Made by a program: the position numbers and the translations under genes. Shown here one piece after another: positions 43,529 through 51,527 of a DNA stretch of 64,000 nt. Origin of the DNA: Paenibacillus planticolens (GTDB taxonomy: Bacteria; Bacillota; Bacilli; Paenibacillales; NBRC-103111). The stretch is from the NCBI RefSeq assembly GCF_013141725.1, contig NZ_WHNZ01000043.1:1-64000 (forward strand), written 5' to 3'. How positions within the stretch are numbered: the stretch's first letter is position 1; the number at the start of each line of letters is the position of its first letter. A model generated the notes under the pieces. That model saw only the letters and a program-made list of their open reading frames with translations, made no database searches and was not told the origin of the DNA.

Positions 43529-44932
43529 CTACTCTTTTTTCGCTTTACTGTCCTTCTTCGCTTTCATCCGTGCTTTGATTTTATCTGCATAGCCCGGTTT
43601 ATTCGTTTGTCTTTCACGCGCGATAGCCAAATCGCCGTCGTTAACGGCGTGTGTAATCGTAGAGCCTGCGACGACATAAGCACCGTTGCCAATTTTCACA
43701 GGAGCAATTAAGTTGACATTACTGCCTACAAACGCATCGTCCCCGATTTCAGTTAAACTCTTATTGAAACCGTCGTAGTTCACCGTAATTGCGCCACAGC
43801 CAAAGTTAACGTTCGTGCCGACAACCGCATCTCCTACATAGCTTAAGTGAGATACTTTCGATCCATCGCCCAGCGTCGCATTCTTAATCTCGACGAAGTC
43901 GCCGATCTTCACTTGCTTGCCAAGTTTCGCTCCGGGTCTCAAATAAGCAAACGGCCCTACACTAGCCTCATTATCCACATAAGCGTCTTGAAGAACGGAT
44001 TGCTTAATCGTAACGTCATCCTTCACAACGGAATCGATAATCTCGGTTTGAGGTCCGATCGTACACTGCTCGCCAATCACCGTTTTCCCACGCAAAATAG
44101 TACCCGGCAGCAGCACGGTATCCGCTCCGATCACAACCCCTTTTTCAATATAGGTGTTGGCAGGATCGATAATCGTAACCCCGTTCAGCATGTGCTCACG
44201 GTTAATGCGCGCTTTAAACAGCACTTCTGCTTCAGCTAGCGCTACACGGTCGTTCACACCGATAGACTCTGCGGCATCTTTCATGCAGTAGCCTTGTACC
44301 GTTTCCCCGGCGCCCGTTAGGATGCCGATGACATCGGTCAGGTAGTATTCATTCTGAGCATTGTTGTTTGTCACAGAGCCCAGTGCTTTGAACAGCTTCC
44401 GGTTATCGAAAATATAAGTGCCTGTATTGATCTCCTGAACAGCCGCTTCTTCGCTGCTGCAGTCCTTTTGTTCCACAATTCGCGCAACTCTGCCATCTTC
44501 ACCGCGAATAACCCGGCCATACCCCTGCGGATCATCGAGCTTTGCTGTCAGGATCGTCGCCGACGCGCCCGAACGCTGATGCAGTTCAAGCGTACTCTTC
44601 AGCGTAGCTTCCGAGATCAACGGCGTATCTCCGCAAATGACCACCGTCGTGCCGTCTTCATCGCCAAGCATATCTTTCGCTTGCAGAACCGCATGACCGG
44701 TTCCGCATTGCTGCTCCTGCAAAGCATATTCAACCTGGTCTCCCAGGTAACTCTTTACCGCTTCCGCTCCAAATCCAACAATAACTAGAGTTCTTGTTAC
44801 TTCTATTTGCTGAAGCGTGTCCATAACGTGCCCCACCATCGGTTTACCTGCAACCGGATGAAGCACCTTATACAGCTTTGATTTCATACGCTTACCTTGT
44901 CCTGCAGCCAACACAATCGCCATGAGCTTCAA
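43529..44932 (-). CDS. glmU: Bifunctional N-acetylglucosamine-1-phosphate uridyltransferase/glucosamine-1-phosphate acetyltransferase
   Basis: Makes UDP-GlcNAc for peptidoglycan. The 467 residues have an N-terminal pyrophosphorylase (LAAGQGKRMKSKLYKVLHP at 9-27) and a C-terminal left-handed beta-helix acetyltransferase from about 255, with hexapeptide repeats, FVEIKNATLGDGSKVSHLSY split over two coils, NFGCGAITVNYDG and the coenzyme A site. The frame starts at TTG (MKLMAIV); an ATG three codons later is an alternative, and the RBS AAAGGGG lies far from both. It follows spoVG as in B. subtilis. Confidence 0.96.
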   Translation of the reverse strand: MKLMAIVLAAGQGKRMKSKLYKVLHPVAGKPMVGHVMDTLQQIEVTRTLVIVGFGAEAVKSYLGDQVEYALQEQQCGTGHAVLQAKDMLGDEDGTTVVICGDTPLISEATLKSTLELHQRSGASATILTAKLDDPQGYGRVIRGEDGRVARIVEQKDCSSEEAAVQEINTGTYIFDNRKLFKALGSVTNNNAQNEYYLTDVIGILTGAGETVQGYCMKDAAESIGVNDRVALAEAEVLFKARINREHMLNGVTIIDPANTYIEKGVVIGADTVLLPGTILRGKTVIGEQCTIGPQTEIIDSVVKDDVTIKQSVLQDAYVDNEASVGPFAYLRPGAKLGKQVKIGDFVEIKNATLGDGSKVSHLSYVGDAVVGTNVNFGCGAITVNYDGFNKSLTEIGDDAFVGSNVNLIAPVKIGNGAYVVAGSTITHAVNDGDLAIARERQTNKPGYADKIKARMKAKKDSKAKKE

Positions 44933-45031
44933 TGCCTATTCCAACCCCTTTATTAAAAATAACTGTATGCATATATACGTAATAATCGAATTAAAAGTTC
45001 ATTACCAATGATAGCATCAATGCCACCCAAA

Positions 45032-45060
45032 TGAAAAGAGAGCCCCAAAGGGCTCCCTCA
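45032..45060 (-). terminator. spoVG terminator
   Basis: A GAGCCC/GGGCTC stem with loop CAAA and a flanking GA-rich extension, followed on the minus strand by TCTCTTTT, just after spoVG. Confidence 0.78.
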
Positions 45061-45071
45061 ATAATTATTCG

Positions 45072-45356
45072 CTATGCGCCTTCTTCAATAACCTCTTCCT
45101 CTACTGCCGCACGGTCGTATTCAGCCAATACAGCAGCTTGAATCTTCTCGCGTGTAGTAGAAGAAATTGGATGAGCGATATCGCGAAACTCCCCATCTGG
45201 CGTACGCTTGCTTGGCATTGCCACGAACATGCCGTTATTCCCGTCGATAACACGTATGTCGTGTACAACGAACTCGTTATCGATGGTAATGGAAGCGATT
45301 GCTTTCATCCTCCCCTCGGAGTTGACCCGGCGGAGCCTTACATCTGTAATTTGCAC
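45072..45356 (-). CDS. spoVG: SpoVG regulatory RNA/DNA-binding protein
   Basis: Affects asymmetric septation in B. subtilis and is a site-specific nucleic-acid-binding regulator in other Firmicutes. The 94 residues match the family fully: MQITDVRLRRVNSEGRMKAI, ASITIDNEFVVHDIRVIDG, and FVAMPSKRTPDGEFRDIAHP, then an acidic tail. The start codon is GTG behind AAAGGTGGTGA. A sigma-H promoter lies about 45-70 bp upstream. Confidence 0.97.
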   Translation of the reverse strand: MQITDVRLRRVNSEGRMKAIASITIDNEFVVHDIRVIDGNNGMFVAMPSKRTPDGEFRDIAHPISSTTREKIQAAVLAEYDRAAVEEEVIEEGA

Positions 45357-45397
45357 TTGTGTTCACCACCTTTTTCCATCTCTGAGACTTGGGTGTA

Positions 45398-45424
45398 ATA
45401 TTCCACATCATCGTGCAAATTCCT
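45398..45424 (-). promoter_or_regulatory. spoVG sigma-H promoter
   Basis: The -35 AGGAATT (45418-45424) and -10 GGAATAT (45398-45404) are 13 nt apart, the same layout as the well-studied B. subtilis spoVG promoter (AGGATTT, 13 nt, GGAATTG). AT-rich DNA lies upstream, as in B. subtilis where AbrB binds. Confidence 0.85.
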
Positions 45425-45474
45425 TCTTATTTTTTTGAAATTTTCGATAATTTTATACAATCTTAATGTTACTG

Positions 45475-45858
45475 TTAAAATTCGACAGGAATCTCAGCAA
45501 TTAACTCTATTTCGACAAAAACATCGCGTGGTAATCTGGCCACTTCGACAGTCGATCTAGCCGGTTTATGGTCGCCAAAGTACGTCGCGTAAATCTCATT
45601 GAGCTCTGCAAACTGATTCATATCCTTTAAGAAAACAGTCGCTTTCACGACTTGTCCAAAAGATGAGCCTGCCGCTTCCAGCACGCCTTTCAAGTTGGCG
45701 AACACTTGGTGCGCTTGCTCCTTAATGCCGCCCTGCACGATTTGCCCATCCAAACCGAGCGGGATTTGTCCCGAAGTAAACAGCAAATTGCCGAACTTAA
45801 CCGCCTGCGAGTAAGGTCCGATAGCAGCAGGCGCTGCCGTTGTTGAAATGAATTCCAT
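45475..45858 (-). CDS. ridA: RidA-family enamine/imine deaminase (YabJ)
   Basis: Hydrolyses reactive 2-aminoacrylate-type enamines formed by PLP enzymes. The 127-residue protein has AAPAAIGPYSQAVKFGNLLF, SGQIPLGLDG, FGQVVKATVFLKDMNQFAEL and the catalytic-site ARSTVEVARLPRDVFVEIE. I use the ATG of MEFIST with GGAG 12 nt ahead. It begins 4 nt after purR, and in B. subtilis yabJ is also required for full purine regulation. Confidence 0.95.
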   Translation of the reverse strand: MEFISTTAAPAAIGPYSQAVKFGNLLFTSGQIPLGLDGQIVQGGIKEQAHQVFANLKGVLEAAGSSFGQVVKATVFLKDMNQFAELNEIYATYFGDHKPARSTVEVARLPRDVFVEIELIAEIPVEF

Positions 45859-45862
45859 CGTT

Positions 45863-46699
45863 TTACGCATCTCCTTTTTTACTATCAAAATAATTGCCTG
45901 GCTCTACCGTAATTTGTTTGGTCTTGGAATCAACGCCATACAACCGGGCCAGCGATATGTAATGATCCACTAAACGCTCTTCGACTTCAACGGATTCCAT
46001 AAAGACGCCAACCCCTTGGACAGTGGCTTTGAATTCCGCCAGCAAATCCATCATGCCATGAATTGTACCGCCTACATGCATGAAATCGTCGATGATGAGC
46101 ACTTTCGATTCCTCTTTCAAGGCGCGTCTTGCCAGCGACATGGTCTGAATGCGCTTATTAGAGCCCGAAACATAGTTAATGCTCACCGCTGAACCTTCAG
46201 TAACCCGGCCGTCCCTGCGGACAACAACAACCGGCAGATTCATATAAGTAGCCGTCGCATAAGCGAGCGGAATGCCTTTCGTTTCTACAGTCATAATCAC
46301 ATCAATATCACGACCTGCGAAAGCAGATGCAAATGTTTTGCCAATTTCATTCAAATACTGGGGCTGCCCCATGATATCGGACATATATAAGTAACCGCCG
46401 GGCAAAATCCGTTCAGGCTGCTGCAGCTGCAGGCAGAGCTGTCCAATAAACTTCAAGGATGTTTCCTTCGGCACCTTCGGTGAAAACTTCACACCCCCGG
46501 CTGCGCCCGCAAGCGTTTGCAGCTCGCCGAGTCCCTCTTCTTCAAAAACTTCTTTAATAATCGCCAAATCCTCACTAATGGAGGACTTCGCTGAGTTGTA
46601 ACGCTCGGCAAAAGTCGTTAAAGGAATTAACGAATGGGGGCGAAACAACAAGTATTGCGTCATTTCTACCAGCCTAGCGCTCCTTTTCAACTTTTTCAT
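45863..46699 (-). CDS. purR: Purine operon repressor PurR
   Basis: Represses purine synthesis genes and is released by PRPP. The 278 residues have an N-terminal winged helix (about 1-75, KKLKRSARLVEMTQYLL, SAKSSISEDLAIIKEVF) and a phosphoribosyltransferase-like domain (80-275) with the PRPP loop VLIIDDFMHVGGTIHG (about 201-216). ATG start behind GGGGGG; a frame five codons longer begins at TTG inside the RBS. Cotranscribed with ridA. I find no convincing PurBox upstream. Confidence 0.95.
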   Translation of the reverse strand: MKKLKRSARLVEMTQYLLFRPHSLIPLTTFAERYNSAKSSISEDLAIIKEVFEEEGLGELQTLAGAAGGVKFSPKVPKETSLKFIGQLCLQLQQPERILPGGYLYMSDIMGQPQYLNEIGKTFASAFAGRDIDVIMTVETKGIPLAYATATYMNLPVVVVRRDGRVTEGSAVSINYVSGSNKRIQTMSLARRALKEESKVLIIDDFMHVGGTIHGMMDLLAEFKATVQGVGVFMESVEVEERLVDHYISLARLYGVDSKTKQITVEPGNYFDSKKGDA

Positions 46700-46735
46700 C
46701 GCACTACCCCCCAAAAATCCGAATAATATAAAGAA

Positions 46736-46765
46736 AATATACCACTTTTATACGTATTTATTCAA
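46736..46765 (-). promoter_or_regulatory. purR promoter
   Basis: The -35 TTGAAT (46760-46765) and -10 TATATT (46736-46741) have an 18-bp spacer ahead of purR. Confidence 0.6.
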
Positions 46766-46847
46766 GCTTAGCATGAAAAATAAATTAACATGGACCTCAC
46801 ACAATACTAACACAATGAAAAATCAGCAAGAAGCGAACCTCTCCACA

Positions 46848-46895
46848 AAAAAAGGACCGCCTAGGCAGTGGGCCTGACGGCTTTCCAGGTTGCAC
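46848..46895 (-). terminator. Probable ispE terminator
   Basis: GC-rich self-complementary sequence (AGGC/GCCT core with CCG/CGG outside) followed on the minus strand by seven T. The stem is imperfect, so confidence is moderate. Confidence 0.55.
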
Positions 46896-46932
46896 GATAC
46901 GCAACCTCTATCAATTCAATCGTTACTTACTG

Positions 46933-47787
46933 CTAGGTCAACATCCGCACCGCATATACATCCTTGCAGAAACCCCGAAGCCCGTTATAAATCCGCGGCA
47001 CCTTCGCTTCCTTCGAGACAAGACCGAATACCGTTGGCCCGCTTCCGGACATCAACACGCCGTCTGCTCCCAGACGCTGCATGCATTCCTTCAATTGCCG
47101 GACCTCCGGATAAAGATCCAGCGTCACTTCTTCCAGCACGTTGCCAAGGTTTCCGCAGAGCTGATCGAACTGCTTCTCGCGAATCGCCTTCATCACACTC
47201 TCCGTAGATGGATGATGCTTGATCTCACGGGCATTCAGCTTCCCATAAATCTCCGACGTGGACACATTGATGGGAGGCTTGGCCAATACGACCCAACACT
47301 GCGGCGGCGAGACGATCGGCTCCAGCTTTTCTCCGCGTCCTCTGGCGACGGCCGTTCCTCCTGTTACACAGAAAGGCACATCCGATCCAAGCTCAGCGCC
47401 AAGCACCTGCAGCTCCTCCATAGGGATGTTTAAATCCCAAAGCCGGTTCAAACCTCGGAGCGTTGCTGCTGCGTCGCTGCTGCCCCCTGCCAGTCCAGCT
47501 GCCACAGGGATCTTTTTATCCAAATGAATGTAGACGCCTTGTTTGACGTCATAGCGATCTTTGATTAGACGTGCAGCCTGAAAGGCCAGGTTCTTCTCGT
47601 CTAGCGGAATGTAGCCCGCCTGACTGGAAATAATGATGGTGTCCCGTGAAAGCTCTTGCATCTCGATCCGGTCAGCCAAGTCGACCATCGTCATGACCAT
47701 CTCTACTTCATGATAACCATCCGGTCTTTTATGTAAAACATCTAAGGATAAATTAATTTTAGCCGGTGCTTTTTCAAAAATTTTCAA
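46933..47787 (-). CDS. ispE: 4-diphosphocytidyl-2-C-methyl-D-erythritol kinase
   Basis: GHMP kinase of the non-mevalonate isoprenoid pathway. Using the TTG at 47785-47787 gives 284 residues, the family length, beginning LKIFEKAPAKINLSLDVLHK (first residue Met in the protein); GGTGATC lies six bases ahead. A longer frame with 83 extra residues runs into sspF and was rejected. Motifs: KINLSLDV, ATP-binding PVAAGLAGGSSDAAATLRGL (about 94-113) and the C-terminal LMSGSGPTVFG. Confidence 0.94.
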   Translation of the reverse strand: MKIFEKAPAKINLSLDVLHKRPDGYHEVEMVMTMVDLADRIEMQELSRDTIIISSQAGYIPLDEKNLAFQAARLIKDRYDVKQGVYIHLDKKIPVAAGLAGGSSDAAATLRGLNRLWDLNIPMEELQVLGAELGSDVPFCVTGGTAVARGRGEKLEPIVSPPQCWVVLAKPPINVSTSEIYGKLNAREIKHHPSTESVMKAIREKQFDQLCGNLGNVLEEVTLDLYPEVRQLKECMQRLGADGVLMSGSGPTVFGLVSKEAKVPRIYNGLRGFCKDVYAVRMLT

Positions 47788-47839
47788 CAGGATCACCTTC
47801 TTTTGCTCGTTTGCCGTTAAAATATTATAACAAAAGCGC

Positions 47840-47869
47840 AAAAAAAAAGCTAAAGCATTCGCTTTAGCT
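47840..47869 (-). terminator. sspF terminator overlapping the stop codon
   Basis: Perfect stem AGCTAAAGC/GCTTTAGCT with loop GAAT and nine T on the minus strand. The stem begins within the last codons of sspF. Confidence 0.92.
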
Positions 47870-48301
47870 GTAATAGGGACGTTGTTCGGCCTGTACCGCT
47901 TGTTGAGACGCCGATGCCACGGGATTCCATCCCGCATGCGCCGAGCCGCCTGGTGAAGCTGTCTGGCCGTAAGAAGGCGTGTAGGCAGGCTTAACAGTCG
48001 CCGCTTGCTGCCCATACATCTGAGGCGATTGTACAACCTGCTGGTTATACATCGGCGTTTGCGAATAGCCTGGCGGCATAGCGTTGGGCTGACTGTAAGA
48101 TGTTTGCGGTGTGGGGCCAGAGGATGAATATTGCTTCGCCAACTGTTCCTCCGCGATTTGAATCGCTCGTTTCACCATATTCCCCGCATCTTTCGTGCGG
48201 ATGCCTTCCCAGCCTTCACGCTGCACGACATCATAGAACCCCAGATCTTTGGCCAGCTCATTTTTGAAACTTTCGGACATAACACCTCTTCTGCGACTCA
48301 T
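47864..48301 (-). CDS. sspF: Alpha/beta-type small acid-soluble spore protein SspF with long C-terminal tail
   Basis: DNA-protecting spore protein. The first 60 residues match SspF closely: MSRRRGVMSESFKNELAKDL, GFYDVVQREGWEGIRTKDAG and NMVKRAIQIAEEQLA. The remaining 85 residues are a low-complexity Gln/Pro/Ser/Tyr/Gly tail (SYSQPNAMPPGYSQTPMYNQ and similar). The canonical protein is about 61 residues, so this is more than twice as long. ATG start behind AAGGAGG, an excellent RBS; a longer frame was rejected. It sits between veg and ispE as in B. subtilis. Confidence 0.92.
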   Translation of the reverse strand: MSRRRGVMSESFKNELAKDLGFYDVVQREGWEGIRTKDAGNMVKRAIQIAEEQLAKQYSSSGPTPQTSYSQPNAMPPGYSQTPMYNQQVVQSPQMYGQQAATVKPAYTPSYGQTASPGGSAHAGWNPVASASQQAVQAEQRPYYS

Positions 48302-48411
48302 AAAAAAACCTCCTTCTCCTGAGCCTAGCGTGAGCTTTGACTGAACAAAGCCGCCAGCGTAAGCATAAAGTAAGGTTAGTATGCCCAGTCGCGCAAGGTC
48401 CATTCAAATGC

Positions 48412-48432
48412 AAAAACAGACCCTCGGGTCTG
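48412..48432 (-). terminator. veg terminator
   Basis: Perfect 7-bp stem CAGACCC/GGGTCTG with a 2-nt loop (effectively 4-nt), followed by TTTTT on the minus strand. Confidence 0.9.
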
Positions 48433-48453
48433 CTCATATAGAAACTATTTAAG

Positions 48454-48729
48454 CTAATGTTGGATATAGGTGATACGAACCTGGCCGTCATCATTGCACA
48501 CCGTAACTTCAACAGATTCGGTAAGGATGTCGGCGTAGCTGTAAGACACTCGTTTAAAGGCGTGTGATTCTTGGTCAAGCTTCACGATAAACACAGAAGG
48601 GTAGGTTTCTTCTAAAACACCGGAACGTTCGACAGTCTTTCGACGGCCACCATTCGCTCTCAACATGATCTTCTGCCCGACGTGGGGCTCCAAACTGCGT
48701 TTGATTTCCAATAGCGCATTTTTTGCCAT
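48454..48729 (-). CDS. veg: Veg protein
   Basis: Small, highly expressed protein that stimulates biofilm matrix genes in B. subtilis. The 91 residues match the family: MAKNALLEIKRSLEPHVGQK, IMLRANGGRRKTVERSGVLE, ETYPSVFIVKLDQ and RVSYSYADILTESVEV. ATG start behind GAGGTGG. Two strong promoters precede it, as expected for veg. Confidence 0.95.
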   Translation of the reverse strand: MAKNALLEIKRSLEPHVGQKIMLRANGGRRKTVERSGVLEETYPSVFIVKLDQESHAFKRVSYSYADILTESVEVTVCNDDGQVRITYIQH

Positions 48730-48756
48730 TGTCAACTACCACCTCTTTCCTTGTTA

Positions 48757-48785
48757 ATTATAACCCAAACTGACAAGCATGTCAA
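48757..48785 (-). promoter_or_regulatory. veg promoter P2
   Basis: Perfect sigma-A consensus: TTGACA (48780-48785), 17-bp spacer, TATAAT (48757-48762). This is the promoter nearer the gene. Confidence 0.92.
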
Positions 48786-48797
48786 ACAGGGTCAAAT

Positions 48798-48827
48798 ATT
48801 ATATCAGCACCACAATCCAGTTGTCAA
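48798..48827 (-). promoter_or_regulatory. veg promoter P1
   Basis: TTGACA (48822-48827) and TATAAT (48798-48803) with an 18-bp spacer, 41 bp upstream of P2. Confidence 0.85.
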
Positions 48828-48906
48828 CGGCATTTTCACCTAATTTCCGAATTCCCCATTGTACAGGTTGTCTCCAAAGTTCGCAAATTATTCACACTTT
48901 TCCAAT

Positions 48907-48970
48907 AAAAAAAGAACACTCCCCCGGCACCTCCCTCTCAATGAGGAAAGCATCAGGCAAATGTTCTTTA
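48907..48970 (-). terminator. Probable yabG terminator
   Basis: AAAGAACA and TGTTCTTT frame a GC-rich interior, and seven T follow on the minus strand. The loop is long, so stability is uncertain. Confidence 0.6.
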
Positions 48971-48991
48971 AATAATCTATATGAGCACCAG

Positions 48992-49867
48992 TTACACATG
49001 CTCCTCTGTGTGTTGTTGAATACCCGGAACGCCCATCCGGTAGCTGCCGCGCGTCTCTACCCCGCCTAAACCGTCAAGCCCCGTCACCGTCAAGTCCATA
49101 ATATCCAGCATGGATATTGTCTCCTTCACGGATGTGTAGGATAGCTTTGCCGCTATGCAAAGCGGGTCTAGTGCGTGGATGAGGATGCGCGCGGGTGAGC
49201 TCGCGAAATTAGCCCCCGCCCGAAGCAATGCCTCAAAATGAGACTGGCACGCACCGGCCACGATAATCATCGCGTCGCGGTTGCGTTCATACTGCCGGGC
49301 GATCTGAACGGCGTTCACGAAGTTCTGTGAATTCTTATAGCTGGCCAAACCGCTAGGTCCTGCGGTTTTACGATGCTTAAGTATTCCGTCATGCCCCGTG
49401 ATGACGACAATGTCCGGCTTAATTTGCGGGAGCAGCCGGTGGAGCGCGTCGGCCATTTGCGATTCCGGAATGTAATACCCCTCTGCCGGCACGCGAAGCT
49501 CGCCATAGAGCAGCATGCTTTTACGCAGGTAGGTCGGATCTCCGTCCAAATGCAGCACTTTGCCAGGGACTTCAAAATACCCTGCACTGGCTTTCTGATT
49601 ATGGGCGACGGTGAGGTGATTCTTCTCCTGCAGTTGCACCTGGGCTACCGCCAGCCTCCGCAATGTCTCGCGAAATTCGGGCGAGCTCGACCTGGGATGG
49701 TCGATCGCCTCTGCCGGGTTCGTCAGCGTTAAGTCCACTAAAGGTGCATCCGCAAGCAGTCTATAATCGACGCCGCGCAGAATGGCCTTCATCTGATCAA
49801 TGCGTTCAATCTTAAACATGACGTCGCCGCCATAGGATTTACGGGTTACAAAGTCTCCTTGCCTCAT
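48992..49867 (-). CDS. yabG: Sporulation-specific protease YabG
   Basis: Processes spore coat proteins in B. subtilis, and in clostridia the germination proteins. The 291 residues include GDFVTRKSYGGDVMFKIERI, PGKVLHLDGDP, IVVITGHDGILKHR (His candidate) and IIVAGACQSHFEALLRAGAN (Cys/His candidates), which are the conserved blocks of the family. It is flanked by rsmA and veg as in B. subtilis. No sigma-K promoter was identified by eye. Confidence 0.93.
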   Translation of the reverse strand: MRQGDFVTRKSYGGDVMFKIERIDQMKAILRGVDYRLLADAPLVDLTLTNPAEAIDHPRSSSPEFRETLRRLAVAQVQLQEKNHLTVAHNQKASAGYFEVPGKVLHLDGDPTYLRKSMLLYGELRVPAEGYYIPESQMADALHRLLPQIKPDIVVITGHDGILKHRKTAGPSGLASYKNSQNFVNAVQIARQYERNRDAMIIVAGACQSHFEALLRAGANFASSPARILIHALDPLCIAAKLSYTSVKETISMLDIMDLTVTGLDGLGGVETRGSYRMGVPGIQQHTEEHV

Positions 49868-49922
49868 CGCACAAATCCCCTCCTAGGGTCATCCTATGGC
49901 GGGACTGGGCATTTGGTGCGGG

Positions 49923-50831
49923 TTATTTGCAGCCGTGCGCGCGCAGCGCTGTCGATAAGCGCGCGAACTCTTCCATGCTGAGCGTTTCGCCGCGGCGCGA
50001 AGGCTCGATGCTGCAGCCGTGGAGCAGCGCTTCCAGCTCCGCTTTGTTTTCTTTGGTAAAGAACCGCGCCGCCAGGTTATTGTACAAGGTTTTACGCCGC
50101 TGGACGAAGGATGCCTGGACGACGGCGAAGAAGAAGTCCACGTCCGCCACCTCAACCGGCGGTGTTTTGCGCACACGCAGCCGAATCACGGCGGAATCGA
50201 CGTTCGGCTGCGGCACGAAGACGGTGCGCGGCACGATCGTCACGAGCTCCGGCTCGCAGTGGAATTGCACGGCAATGCTGAGGCTGCCGTAATCTTTGGT
50301 GCCCGGGCGAGCCGCCATGCGGTCGGCCACCTCTTTTTGAATCATCACGACGATATTCTCCAAGGGCAGCTTCTCTTCCAAAAGCTTCATAATGATCGGT
50401 GTCGTGATGTAGTACGGCAGGTTGGCGACGACACTGACGCCATCCATGCCCGTGAAATGCTGCCGGAACAACTCCGGCAGGTCGGTCTTCAAAATATCGC
50501 CATGAACGACACTCGCATGGGGATACGGCTCCAGCGTCTCGCCTAGAATAGGCAGCAGACGCTGATCGATCTCGACGGCCAAGACGCGCCCTGCGAGCTT
50601 GGCCAGCTGCTGGGTGAGCGCCCCGATGCCAGGGCCGACTTCCAGCGCTCCCTTGTTCGGTCCGAGCTCGGCGGCCGAAACGATCTTGCTCAAAATATTC
50701 TGGTCGATCAGAAAGTTCTGACCCAGACTTTTTTTGAGCACAAGATTATGCTTTTTAATAATTTGTTTCGTCTTACTCGGTGTTGCAACGTCATCTGCTG
50801 TTACAATCACTTCATTGCCGGGTATATTCAT
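49923..50831 (-). CDS. rsmA: 16S rRNA (adenine1518-N6/adenine1519-N6)-dimethyltransferase
   Basis: Dimethylates two adenines in the 3' hairpin of 16S rRNA (KsgA). The 302-residue protein has KKSLGQNFLIDQNILSKIV, the SAM motif ALEVGPGIGALTQQLA (about 63-78), the target-base motif VVANLPYYITTPII (about 132-145) and a C-terminal helical domain. It is 37 nt downstream of rnmV, so the two rRNA maturation enzymes are probably co-expressed. Confidence 0.96.
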   Translation of the reverse strand: MNIPGNEVIVTADDVATPSKTKQIIKKHNLVLKKSLGQNFLIDQNILSKIVSAAELGPNKGALEVGPGIGALTQQLAKLAGRVLAVEIDQRLLPILGETLEPYPHASVVHGDILKTDLPELFRQHFTGMDGVSVVANLPYYITTPIIMKLLEEKLPLENIVVMIQKEVADRMAARPGTKDYGSLSIAVQFHCEPELVTIVPRTVFVPQPNVDSAVIRLRVRKTPPVEVADVDFFFAVVQASFVQRRKTLYNNLAARFFTKENKAELEALLHGCSIEPSRRGETLSMEEFARLSTALRAHGCK

Positions 50832-50868
50832 CTTGTAGCCCTCATTTATCTATAGGTTCTGAGTTTAA

Positions 50869-51411
50869 CTATATATTCGCTTCCAGATGCTCCAAAGCTG
50901 CCTCAAACTCTTCACGTGAGATCTGGAACATCGCACACCGCTTATAAAACTGTTTGCCGTTGCAGTAGCCTATTCCAAGCGCATTGCCTACAACAAGCCT
51001 TCTGGACGCCGCCTCGGGGTGAACGATCAACCCTGCGGCCATAAGGTCGCTCATGGCGAGCTGCGAAACGCTCCCTTCGTACTCTGTCCGAAGGTTCTGA
51101 AGCGCCTGCCGGATCGTCTCTGGCGCCGCATTCTCCACGCCAATGTCGCCTTTATACTCGGCCTGCTCCTGCGTGATAAAGGCATGCTTGCAGCCTGGCA
51201 CCTTGGCGGCCACAATCTTCCGAATCCGCTCGCCTGCGTGATCCGGGTCGGTGAAAATAATGACGCCTCTGCGCTGCTGTGCGAGGGCTATCCGCTTCAA
51301 TACGGCTTGCCCGATGGCGGAGCCGCCCGTTTCTATCGTATCCGCCTCGACCGCTCGGCGAATGGCGGCCGTATCGTCCTTGCCTTCAACGACGATGACT
51401 TCTTTCATCAT
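50869..51411 (-). CDS. rnmV: Ribonuclease M5
   Basis: Matures 5S rRNA precursor by double-strand cleavage. The 180 residues contain a Toprim domain: KEVIVVEGKDDTAAIRRAV with the catalytic Glu (about 10), IFTDPDHAGERIR with the DxD pair, and GDIGVENA, then the M5-specific C-terminal part. Two adjacent ATGs follow GGGAAGGG. A frame 25 codons longer would start upstream of the yabE terminator and was rejected. Confidence 0.95.
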   Translation of the reverse strand: MMKEVIVVEGKDDTAAIRRAVEADTIETGGSAIGQAVLKRIALAQQRRGVIIFTDPDHAGERIRKIVAAKVPGCKHAFITQEQAEYKGDIGVENAAPETIRQALQNLRTEYEGSVSQLAMSDLMAAGLIVHPEAASRRLVVGNALGIGYCNGKQFYKRCAMFQISREEFEAALEHLEANI

Positions 51412-51435
51412 AATGAGTTCCCTTCCCAGTACGCA

Positions 51436-51463
51436 GAAAAAGAAGAGGGAACCCCTCTTCTTT
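51436..51463 (-). terminator. yabE terminator
   Basis: Perfect 11-bp stem AAAGAAGAGGG/CCCTCTTCTTT followed by TTTT on the minus strand, between the yabE-like gene and rnmV. Confidence 0.9.
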
Positions 51464-51527
51464 CGCCCAGGCTGCTCGCCTGGCAACGTATAATGACATT
51501 GTTCCCGCTGAAACTGACGTTTACACG

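Noticed and set aside
47788..48036. Extended N-terminus of ispE
   Set aside because: It would overlap the sspF end and terminator. The TTG start with a strong RBS gives the family length.
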